Below, piece by piece: positions 28,261 through 36,800 of a DNA stretch of 64,000 bases. Origin of the DNA: Caldilineaceae bacterium. Lineage in GTDB: Bacteria > Chloroflexota > Anaerolineae > Caldilineales > Caldilineaceae. The notes below the pieces were generated by a model. The model did not search any database. It was not told the DNA's origin and saw only the letters and a list, made by a program, of their open reading frames with translations. Numbering within the stretch: the first letter of the stretch is position 1; each line of letters opens with the position of its first letter. Both the position numbers and the translations under genes were made by a program. The stretch covers positions 1-64,000 of the forward strand of contig JALHQH010000032.1 of the NCBI GenBank assembly GCA_022842065.1. The letters run 5' to 3'.

Positions 28261-28350
28261 GACACGAAGGCACACGAAGGCACACGAAAATATATAAAAA
28301 CGCACGAAGCACGAACAAGGCAGGTAAGTTAGCCACAGATAAACACGGAT
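28261..28350 (+). repeat. Degenerate CACGAAGG short repeats
   Basis: Several copies of (ACA)CGAAGGC within 60 bases, then AGCCACAGATAAACACGGAT. Similar word-repeats (CACGAAGG, CACAGAGG, CGCAAAGG) recur at 28634-28700 and 59773-59938. They occupy gaps next to genes and encode nothing. Confidence 0.6.
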
Positions 28351-28362
28351 GGTTTGGGGCGT

Positions 28363-28623
28363 ATGACGAGGTTGTGGGTGGTGGGGGAGTTGATTGAGGT
28401 GGGGGTGAATGGGGCGGGGCGGGTGGTGCGCTTTCGTTGGCAGGGGCGGGTGTATCAGGTGGAGCGGGTGCAGCAGGAGTGGGTGGTGGATACGGATTGG
28501 TGGGAAGAGGGGGGGCGGGTGTGGCGGGCCTATCTGGCCGTGACGACCGTGCAGGGTGTGTTGTGTGTGATCTATCAGGATCTGCTGGATGAAACGTGGT
28601 ATTTGAGTAAGATCTATGATTAA
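28363..28623 (+). CDS. DUF6504 family protein of the ImuB/DnaE2 cassette
   Basis: An 86-residue protein from ATG 28363 (TTGGGG upstream). It fits the small DUF6504 family usually found between imuB and dnaE2: FRWQGRVYQVERV, then WVVDTDWWEEG, then VWRAYL, and the end DETWYLSKIYD. The family is basic and Trp-rich; its role is unknown but its constant position suggests an accessory function in translesion synthesis. Here it lies between imuB and dnaE2 in the same orientation. The intervening DNA is filled by short repeats, so it may be translated from its own site. Confidence 0.75.
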   Translation: MTRLWVVGELIEVGVNGAGRVVRFRWQGRVYQVERVQQEWVVDTDWWEEGGRVWRAYLAVTTVQGVLCVIYQDLLDETWYLSKIYD

Positions 28624-28633
28624 GCGGGGTTTT

Positions 28634-28700
28634 TTGTCACAGAGGGCACAGAGTGGAGAGAGAACACAGAGGGATGATGGGCGTGCGGTGCGTAGAGAGC
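28634..28700 (+). repeat. CACAGAGG-type short repeats
   Basis: A stretch after the DUF6504 gene with repeated CACAGAG(GG) words. It belongs to the same degenerate repeat style as 28261-28350. No gene or hairpin is seen. Confidence 0.5.
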
Positions 28701-28752
28701 GCACAACGGGGACGAAGTTTGCCCGCGCAGCGTGGATGGAGATGACGTTCTG

Positions 28753-31700
28753 ATGGCGGAGTATGCGGAGTTGCATTGTCATAGCAATTGTTCGTTGCTG
28801 GATGGGGTGTCGTCGCCGGAAGCGCTGGTGGCCAAGGCCAAGGAACTGGGGTTGGCGGGGTTGGCGCTGACGGATCACGATAATTTGATCGGGGCGGTGC
28901 GCTTTGGGGTGGCGGCGCGGGCGGCGGGGTTGCATGCGGTGATCGGGGCGGAGGTGACGCTGGCGGATGGCCAGCATCTGACGTTGCTGGCGGAAAATGG
29001 GCAGGGCTACGCCAATCTGTGTCAGCTGATCACCGCTTCACGGTTGGCCCAGTGTGAGGCCATGCCGGATGAATGGCTAGGCAAAGTGGAACCAGCGCTC
29101 ACCTGGCAACAATTGGCGCAGCACAGCCAGGGGCTGATTGCGCTGAGTGGTTGCCGGCAGGGGCCGCTGGCCGCACCCCTCCTACGGGAGGATCGGGTTG
29201 CGGCCGAGGCGGCAACTGAGCAGCTGCTGGCGATCTTTGATAAAACACAACTTTTCGTCGAAGTGCAGGACCACAGCTTGCCGTCAGATCGAACCCTGAT
29301 CACCGGGCTGCTTGGGATGGCCCAGCACTATGGGCTGGGGCTGGTGGCCACGAACAATGTCCACTATGCCGAGCGACGAGGGAGTCGGCTGCGCGATGCG
29401 CTGATCGCGATTCGGCATAATCAATCGTTGGGGGAGGCGCGACGGCAGGGGCGGTTGCCGCTGAATAGCAACTATGCGCTCTGTTCACCCCAAGAGATGG
29501 GACGACGCTTTGCGGGGCTGCCACAAGCGCTGCGCAACACCCTAGTGATTGCCGAGCGCTGCCAGGTGCAGATTGACTTCTCCAAACAGCGGCTACCCCA
29601 GTTTCCGACGCCCCAGGGGCTGAGCGAGTTTGCCTATCTGTATCAGCTCTGCCATGAGCGGCTGCCGCAGCGTTATCCCCAGCTGACCGCACCGGTGCTG
29701 ACCCAGTTAGCGCATGAGTTGGCGACAATTGAGCGCGCGGGGCTGGCCGGCTATTTTCTGATCGTGTGGGACATTATGCGCTTTGCGCGGGGTGTGGGGA
29801 TTTTGTGCCAAGGGCGCGGGTCGGCGGCGAACTCGATTGTCGCCTATCTGCTGGGGATTACGAGTATTGACCCGCTACGCTATGCGCTGCTCTTTGAACG
29901 CTTTTTGAGTGAAGACAAGTTCACCATGCCGGACATTGACCTGGATTTTCAGTGGGACCGGCGCGAGGAGGTGATTCAATATGTCTACCGCACCTATGGG
30001 GCGGCGTACACGGCGATGGTCTGTAACGTCAACACCTACCGAGCGCGCAGCGCATTGCGCGATTTGGGCAAGGCGCTGGACTTCCCGCCACCGGTGCTTG
30101 ATCGCCTCGCCAAGCAGCTCGACACCGATTCGCCCCAAGCGGCCGCGGCGCAATTACGCGCCCAGATCGCCGACGAAGACCCCCAGCATCCGCTGCGCCA
30201 ACTGGCGGAGCTGCTTGACCAGATTGAGGGGTGCCCGCGCCATTTGAGCATTCACAGCGGGGGGATGTTGATTACTAGCCAACCACTGGATGAGGTGGTG
30301 CCCTTGGAGCCGGCGACGATGGCTGGGCGGGTGGTCTGCCAGTGGGATAAGACGAGCGTAGAGGATGCCGGGCTGATTAAACTCGACTTGCTCTCTTTGC
30401 GCACATTAGGCATGAATGCCGAAGCGTTGCGCCACATTGGGGCGATGGGGCAGCCAGTGCCGGATCTCGACCAAATTGCGCTTGATGATCCCGCGATTTA
30501 CCAGATGTTGCAGGCGGCGGACACGATTGGCGCGTTTCAGGTCGAGTCGGGCGCGCAGCAGCAGATGTTGCCACGGCTGAAGCCAACCTGCTTCGAAGAT
30601 GTGGCGATTGAAGTGGCGATTGTGCGGCCAGGGCCGATCCAGGGCGGGGCGGTGCATCCCTATCTGCGGCGACGCAGTGGCCAGGAGGCGGTGAGTTATC
30701 CCCATGCTTGCCTGGAACCGATATTGGCGGAGACGCTGGGGGTGTTACTCTTTCAGGAGCAGGCGATCCGGGTGGCAGTGGCCGCGGCCGGCTTTACAGC
30801 GGGGGAGGCGGATCTGCTACGGCGGGCACTGGCGCGCAGCCGGGCGGGGGAAGGGCTGGAACGGCTGCAAGCGCGCTTTCGCCAAGGGGCAGCCAGGCAG
30901 GGCATTGATGAGGGGCAGGCGGATCTGATCTTTGCGCAGTTAGCGGGTTTTGCCGGCTTTGGCTTCTGCAAGTCACACGCCATGAGTTTTGCCCTGATTG
31001 CCTATCAGACGATGTTTTTGAAGTGTTATCACCCAATAGCTTTCTACTGCGCCCTGCTCAACCATCGACCAGGCTTCTACACGGCAGAGGTGATCATCAA
31101 CGACGCGCGGCGGCATGGGGTGCGCTTTTTGGGGGTGGATGTCAACACCAGCCAAGTTGATTACACGGTGGAGCGGGTGGATGAGGGTTTTAACATCCGG
31201 GCCGGCTTGGGGGATGTCGCTGGCGTCGGAAAGGAAGCGGGGCAAGCGATTGTGGCGGCGCAACCATTTGTGAGTCTGCATGACTTCTGTCTACGCACGC
31301 GGTTGGCTAAGGATATGGTCAGTAATTTGATCCGAGTGGGCGCGCTGGATGGTTGGGGGGAACGGCGTAGCCTGTTATGGGAATTGGGAAATCTAGAGAC
31401 GCGTGCTGGGGGCTTTGCGTGGACGATACCCACCACACCGGTCGATCTGCCTGATCTGGCTGCATTGGAAAAGACCTTGTGGGCCTATGAGTTGCAAGGC
31501 CATGCCCTGGATGTGCAGATCATGAGCCACTTTCGGGCGCAGTTGCGGCAGGCAGGGGTGCTGAGCAGCTGGGAGGTGAAGGAGACCATGGCCGGCAAGC
31601 TAGTGTGGACGGCAGGGCTGCGCGTGGTGACGCAGCGGCCGGCGACGGCGAATGGCTTTACCTTCATCCTGTTGGAGGATGAGGCGGGATTGCTGCAAGT

Positions 31701-31845
31701 GGCAGTGCCCCCAGCGCTTTACCCGACACTTAAGCAGGTGCTGCGGGAGGAGATGTTGATCCTGGTGCAGGGAGCGGTGCAGCGGGATGGGGGGACGGTG
31801 AATTTGTTGGTGCAGGGGATGCGGGGATTGAAGGGAACATTGTGA
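28753..31845 (+). CDS. dnaE2: Error-prone DNA polymerase III alpha subunit DnaE2
   Basis: A 1030-residue C-family polymerase from ATG 28753; an in-frame start at 28732 would add seven residues without similarity. The PHP domain opens with AELHCHSNCSLLDG and ALTDHDN. The catalytic motif PDIDLDF near residue 393 supplies two of the three palm aspartates. Helix-hairpin-helix and OB-fold regions follow (TWTAGLRVVTQRP near the end). Length is normal for DnaE2, which is shorter than the replicative DnaE1. It carries out mutagenic lesion bypass with ImuA and ImuB after SOS induction. A separate promoter is not evident, so it probably depends on the LexA-controlled promoter upstream of imuA. Confidence 0.92.
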   Translation: MAEYAELHCHSNCSLLDGVSSPEALVAKAKELGLAGLALTDHDNLIGAVRFGVAARAAGLHAVIGAEVTLADGQHLTLLAENGQGYANLCQLITASRLAQCEAMPDEWLGKVEPALTWQQLAQHSQGLIALSGCRQGPLAAPLLREDRVAAEAATEQLLAIFDKTQLFVEVQDHSLPSDRTLITGLLGMAQHYGLGLVATNNVHYAERRGSRLRDALIAIRHNQSLGEARRQGRLPLNSNYALCSPQEMGRRFAGLPQALRNTLVIAERCQVQIDFSKQRLPQFPTPQGLSEFAYLYQLCHERLPQRYPQLTAPVLTQLAHELATIERAGLAGYFLIVWDIMRFARGVGILCQGRGSAANSIVAYLLGITSIDPLRYALLFERFLSEDKFTMPDIDLDFQWDRREEVIQYVYRTYGAAYTAMVCNVNTYRARSALRDLGKALDFPPPVLDRLAKQLDTDSPQAAAAQLRAQIADEDPQHPLRQLAELLDQIEGCPRHLSIHSGGMLITSQPLDEVVPLEPATMAGRVVCQWDKTSVEDAGLIKLDLLSLRTLGMNAEALRHIGAMGQPVPDLDQIALDDPAIYQMLQAADTIGAFQVESGAQQQMLPRLKPTCFEDVAIEVAIVRPGPIQGGAVHPYLRRRSGQEAVSYPHACLEPILAETLGVLLFQEQAIRVAVAAAGFTAGEADLLRRALARSRAGEGLERLQARFRQGAARQGIDEGQADLIFAQLAGFAGFGFCKSHAMSFALIAYQTMFLKCYHPIAFYCALLNHRPGFYTAEVIINDARRHGVRFLGVDVNTSQVDYTVERVDEGFNIRAGLGDVAGVGKEAGQAIVAAQPFVSLHDFCLRTRLAKDMVSNLIRVGALDGWGERRSLLWELGNLETRAGGFAWTIPTTPVDLPDLAALEKTLWAYELQGHALDVQIMSHFRAQLRQAGVLSSWEVKETMAGKLVWTAGLRVVTQRPATANGFTFILLEDEAGLLQVAVPPALYPTLKQVLREEMLILVQGAVQRDGGTVNLLVQGMRGLKGTL

Positions 31846-32058
31846 GGGTATGCTTGCCGCCCAAAAGCGATTTGTGTAGCATGCGGCACGACAATATGGA
31901 CTTTTAGACAAGATTTTAAGGAAACAGGTAAGCAATGAACTGAATTATATAGGCGAGCGGTGCCGAAAGTATAGAAAGCGTATGGAAGTTGAATAGGTTT
32001 TCCGAGAAGATTTGTAGTATCCTATGCAGGCATTACCCATTCATTATCTGTGCCTCAC

Positions 32059-32160
32059 CTGCATTCCCGTCTTAATCAGAATATCCAGTAGCGTTCCCTT
32101 CGTGAAGAGAAAGGCCGTGATTCCCTGATGGTATCTCTAATGCTTCACCGCATCCTGGTT
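32059..32160 (+). repeat. Duplicated leader, copy A
   Basis: About 100 bases covering the 5' untranslated region and first codons of the haloperoxidase-like gene. They align with 33699-33802 ahead of the Rhs gene. The most similar core is CGTGAAGAGAAAGGC, then ATGGTATC, and the coding part HRIL-V. See copy B. Confidence 0.65.
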
Positions 32161-33606
32161 GCTTCCTTTCCCATCCGCTTTTTTCGTAATGCTGTCCGAT
32201 TCAGAACAATTGCATTTTTTAATCGGCCTACGGCTCTTGGACCGGCCCGCTGTAACTCACTTCCTGTTTGTCAGGCATTCAGCCATCGTTATATTCATCT
32301 CTTTTGTACGCTCCTGGTTGTGACATCGCTGGTCGCATGCCAGCCTGTACAGCCCTCTGCGCCAACGAGCAGCCATGATTTAATCGTCGCGCTGGCCTGG
32401 TTTAACCTCAGTCTGAAGCTAGTGCGGGAGACGCCCGGATTTACACCGCCGGTCGCTTCACGCGCATTCGCTTACTTAGGGGTGACACTCTACCAGGCCG
32501 TTCAGCCTGGTATGCCGGGCTATGCGACGTTAGCCGGTCAGTTGAATGATTTACCGGTGCTGCCTGCACCTGACTTGCGGACGCGCTATCACTGGTCTCT
32601 GGCTGCAAATCGGGCGCTCGCTGTGATGATGCGTCATATGTTTCCCAACGCCACAACACAAAATCTGGGTACCATTGATGCCCTGGAAACCCATTTGAAC
32701 AACCAGTTTGCCGTCGAAGTGGATGGAGCGGCCTACCAGGCTTCCGTCGCTTGGGGCGAAATCATCGCTGACGCGATCTACATCTGGTCGCTGTCCGATG
32801 GCGGTCATGAGGGTTATGCACGCAACTTTCCCGCAGACTATCTAGTGCCTAAGGGACCGGGCCTGTGGGTTCGCACGCCGCCCGCCTATTCGAGGCCGCT
32901 GTTGCCCTACTGGGGCCAGAACCGGCCTTTTGCGCTGGCGGAGGGCAATGAATGTCCGGCCCCACCGCTCCAATATGCCGAAGCGTCGGATTCTGCCTTT
33001 TATCAGGATGCCTTAGAAGTCTATGAGGTTGGGAAACGCGTTGCTGAGGAGGAAAAACAGATTGCGTTGTTCTGGGCCGATAATCCAGGGCAAACTGCCA
33101 CCCCGCCGGGTCATTGGGTCTCTATTCTAAATCAGATCGTTGCCCAGCAAGCCTCACTTGATATTGCGGCGGTTGCTTACGCCAAGCTCGGGATGGCGTT
33201 GGCCGACGCATTTATAACCTGCTGGCATACCAAATACATCTTTAACGTGCCAAGGCCCATCACCTATATACAGAAGGTTATCGACCCGGCGTGGAACACG
33301 CCGGACATTACTGATGTGGTCGTGACACCGCCTTTCCCAGAATATACCTCTGGACACTCGGTCCAATCCAGCGCTGCCGCATCTGTATTGGCGAGCCTAT
33401 TTGGCGATGATATTGCCTTTACAGATCATACGCATGCGGAACTAGGTTATCCTGCCCGCAGCTTTGCCTCATTTACAGCCGCCGCCGAGGAAGCCGCCAT
33501 TTCTCGCCTCTATGGCGGCATCCACTACCGGGCCGCGATTGAACATGGCTTGGCACAGGGGCGCTGTGTTGCAGACAAGGTCTTGGCGCTGCGCTTCCAG
33601 CAGTGA
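32128..33606 (+). CDS. Vanadium haloperoxidase/PAP2-family lipoprotein
   Basis: A 492-residue protein from ATG 32128, the start shared with the Rhs gene leader. Residues ~57-70 (LVVTSLVAC) form a lipobox, but it lies unusually far from the start, after a basic 55-residue extension. The catalytic part has the three acid phosphatase/vanadium haloperoxidase motifs: KYIFNVPRP (K368), EYTSGHS (~408), and SRLYGGIHYRAA (~460). Enzymes of this fold oxidise halides or remove phosphate, using vanadate or phosphate bound by these residues. The likely location is the cell surface. Which of the two activities applies cannot be decided from sequence. Confidence 0.8.
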   Translation: MVSLMLHRILVASFPIRFFRNAVRFRTIAFFNRPTALGPARCNSLPVCQAFSHRYIHLFCTLLVVTSLVACQPVQPSAPTSSHDLIVALAWFNLSLKLVRETPGFTPPVASRAFAYLGVTLYQAVQPGMPGYATLAGQLNDLPVLPAPDLRTRYHWSLAANRALAVMMRHMFPNATTQNLGTIDALETHLNNQFAVEVDGAAYQASVAWGEIIADAIYIWSLSDGGHEGYARNFPADYLVPKGPGLWVRTPPAYSRPLLPYWGQNRPFALAEGNECPAPPLQYAEASDSAFYQDALEVYEVGKRVAEEEKQIALFWADNPGQTATPPGHWVSILNQIVAQQASLDIAAVAYAKLGMALADAFITCWHTKYIFNVPRPITYIQKVIDPAWNTPDITDVVVTPPFPEYTSGHSVQSSAAASVLASLFGDDIAFTDHTHAELGYPARSFASFTAAAEEAAISRLYGGIHYRAAIEHGLAQGRCVADKVLALRFQQ

Positions 33607-33698
33607 GCAGGGTAGACAATGTCATTGCGCCATGCACCGCGTTCCCGATGCGGCGGTCAATCATCCTGACTGTCTTGCAACAGTAGAGCAATCGGTAC

Positions 33699-33802
33699 AT
33701 CTGGCATTCCTGAACACCAGCAACATTCGGTAACACTTCCCTCGTGAAGAGAAAGGCTGTGTACTGCGCATGGTATCCCGTAGAGTTCATCGCATTCTGG
33801 TT
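33699..33802 (+). repeat. Duplicated leader, copy B
   Basis: Aligns with 32059-32160 from CATTCC through the start codon into codon ~11 (roughly three-quarters identical by eye). Both copies have TTCCC, TCGTGAAGAGAAAGGC and ATGGTATC in the same order. The shared block covers the ribosome site and the first residues of both exported proteins. Confidence 0.65.
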
Positions 33803-36800
33803 ATTCTGCTGACCCTCAGTATCCTCAACACTTCCATTGCGCCACTGCTATCTGTCCCTGTAGCGCAAGCCGAGGTGCCGAGCGCGGTCGTCGCAGCGCC
33901 GCGGCAACAGCAAAACACCATCGTGATCACCGGTACAGGTTTCAGTCCTGCCGAAATCACCATTCAAGCTGGCGAGAGCGTCACATGGCTCAACCAATCC
34001 CAGGCGACCCATACATTGAAAGACGGCGACCCGCCGGTGGAAGGCTGCGGCGGATCAGCGTCGGGCAACCGGATTTTTCTACCGCTAATCAGCAAACAGC
34101 AAGGGGCGGCGGCAGCAGACAGCAGCGCAGAAGCATTGCAAGGGAGTGGCGCGACACCGGCAGATTTTATTCAGCCACTCAGACCGGGCGAATCCTTTAC
34201 CGCCCGCTATGATGCGCCGGGGACATTCTTTTTTCATCTGGAGGATGCCTGCCAATTTGTTGGCAGTGTCTTGGTACAGGTTCCGGCCACGCCTACATTC
34301 ACACCGACACCTACCCCCACGCCAACCGCCACGCCAACCACGCCTGGGCCGAATGTGTTGCTTGCACCTATTGGCAACCAAACTGCGCCGCTCGGTAGTA
34401 CGTTGACGCTGCAATTGCGCTCTGACCGGTCGGCACCGATCTTCGATGTCGCGCCCGTGCCGCTGCCGACCAATGCCAGTTTTGACATTGCCACGGGAAT
34501 ATTTCGCTTTGAGCCGTCACCGGAGCAGATCGGTAACCTGACTCTGACCTTCTCAGCCAGAGACGGCCAGGAAAATGCAGTGGAAACCATTACCATCACG
34601 GTGCCACAACCAGACCCCAATGCACCGACCGCCCTGCGCGGGCGCATTGTAGACGCCAACGACGCAGAGCAGGGTGTCATCACACCCCTGGTTGGCGCGA
34701 CCGTCAAACATATCGAGAGCGGCGTCAACGTCACGACCAATAGTGATGGCTATTTTGAGATGTCTGGCTTACAACCAGGTGAGAACTATTTCGAGTTCAA
34801 CGGCAATACGGCGCAGCCGGCAGGAACGTACGGGGCGTACCGCGCGCAAAAAGTGCTGATTGGCAACGTCACGAATGTAATCGACCGGCCGATCTATATT
34901 ATGGCAATCGACACGGCGGGGCAGACCCAGGTCGATCCGCAGGCGATCACCGTGGTCAATAATCCAAACCTGACGACCACGATGACCATTCCGGCCCATG
35001 CGGTCATCAACGACGCTGGGGCGGAATACAGTGGCCCGATCTCGATTTCTGAAGTGCCGGATGAATTTACGCCAGGCTCATTGCCGGATTGGCTAGATCC
35101 TGGGTTGGTCATGACCATTCAGCCGATGGGGCTGACCTTCAACCAGCCGGCACCGATCAGCTTCCCCAACTTTGACAAGCTCGCGCCGGGCAGTGAAGTG
35201 GAACTATGGTCGATGGATCATGAGACGGCACGCTTCTTTGTTGCAGGCAAAGGCCGGGTGCGTAGTGACGGCACCATGATCGATACGTTCCAGGGGGGCA
35301 TCCGTGAGTCTTCCTGGCATTTCCCCATGCCACCTTCGCCTGCGCCTGGCCAGGCACCCGACAATGACGAAGACAACGACAACAACGACGATTGCCAGCC
35401 GGTCTCATCCTCTGTTGGTACGGCCGATGGCTGCCTGCGTACCAGTATCACCTTGCCTGCTTACCAGTCGTTGGACGAGGCACGCGCGCTCAGTTTCGTC
35501 TATAGCTCCCGGCGCGCCTGGCCCCAGCCACTGATACCCTTTCAGGCTGTGATCTCCAGCCGGGGCGCAGTACCGCGACAGATCAGTTACAACCTAGCTA
35601 ATTTTGGCGGCAAGCAGGGCAGCGACGCGGTCTATCTGAATCCAAGTACCTTTAGTGAAAGCCGCGATGAAGCGTTTCGCAGCGTCATTGCCGTGGACGG
35701 GGCCAATCTGCAAACGGGTGTCCAGCCTTACCAGATCCGGCTGACCAGCCATTTTGCCAATTCTAATGTATCTGGCGACATCACCGGCCGCCATATTGTC
35801 GTCAATGAGCAGGCCAGCCCCTTTGGCGCAGGGTGGGGAATGGCAGGACTGTCCCGGCTGCAAGAAGCTTACAATGGCGGGCTGCTACTTGTGGATGGCG
35901 ATGGTTCTGCGCAGCTCTTTGGTCCGCAACCGCTGGATCTGCGGGGTTGGACGAAGGAGGGCGGTCCAAGCAACGGGCGTTGGACCGTAGCGGAGGACGG
36001 CCAGTCTGTTCTGCAGGAAGTCAATCTCGATCCGACCTTCTTTGTCAGTCCAGATAACTTCATCAACACGACCATTCGCGGGACCTTTCGGGTTGAAACG
36101 GCCAACGATGTTCCGGGCGATTTCATTGGTTTCGTCTTTGGTTATCAGTCGCCGTTTGCGGCTAGCAATGATAATCCGAATGACTATGATTTTCTGCTCT
36201 TCTCCTGGAAAGAAGGTGACCAGACCGAACAAGGGTTCCTAGGGGCGGAAGGTTTCAGCCTGAGTCGGGTGAAGGGTACGATTACGAACTACTATCCCAA
36301 CTTCTGGGGCCAGACCGCCAGCCCGGAATTTGAGGTGTTGGACACGGATTTTGGGCCAGATAAGGGCTGGTCGCGCAATACGGATTACGATTTCGAGCTT
36401 CGTTATTCCGCCACGCGTCTCCAAATCTTTATTAATGGCCAGCCACTCTTTGATCTAGCCGGAGATTTTCAGCCAGGGCGCTTTGGTTTTTATAACTATT
36501 CGCAGGAGAGGGTGCGGTATAAGAATTTTTCCGCCGCAACCGAAACGGCGCGTTTTGTTGGACCGAAAGGCGATTTCTCGACCATCTCCAAAGCACCGGA
36601 CGGTAGCTACATACGCCGCATGAAAGATGGCACCGAATTTCGCTTCAATCCTGCTGGTCTACAAACAGCGATGGTGGATCGCAACGGCAATACAACCACC
36701 TACGCCTATGATGGCCAGCGCCGGCTGACCAGTATCACCGATCCACTAGGGAAAATTACGGTTCTGGCGTATGCCGGTGACCGGCTACGTGCTGTCACCG

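Noticed and set aside
28228..28977. 249-residue minus-strand His/Pro-rich frame
   Set aside because: It crosses imuB's end, DUF6504, repeat DNA and the start of dnaE2, and its composition reflects reverse-read G-rich codons.
33890..34280. Functional blue-copper domain in the Rhs protein
   Set aside because: The cupredoxin-like strands are present, but the C-x2-H-x2-M ligand set is not conserved, so only the fold is proposed.
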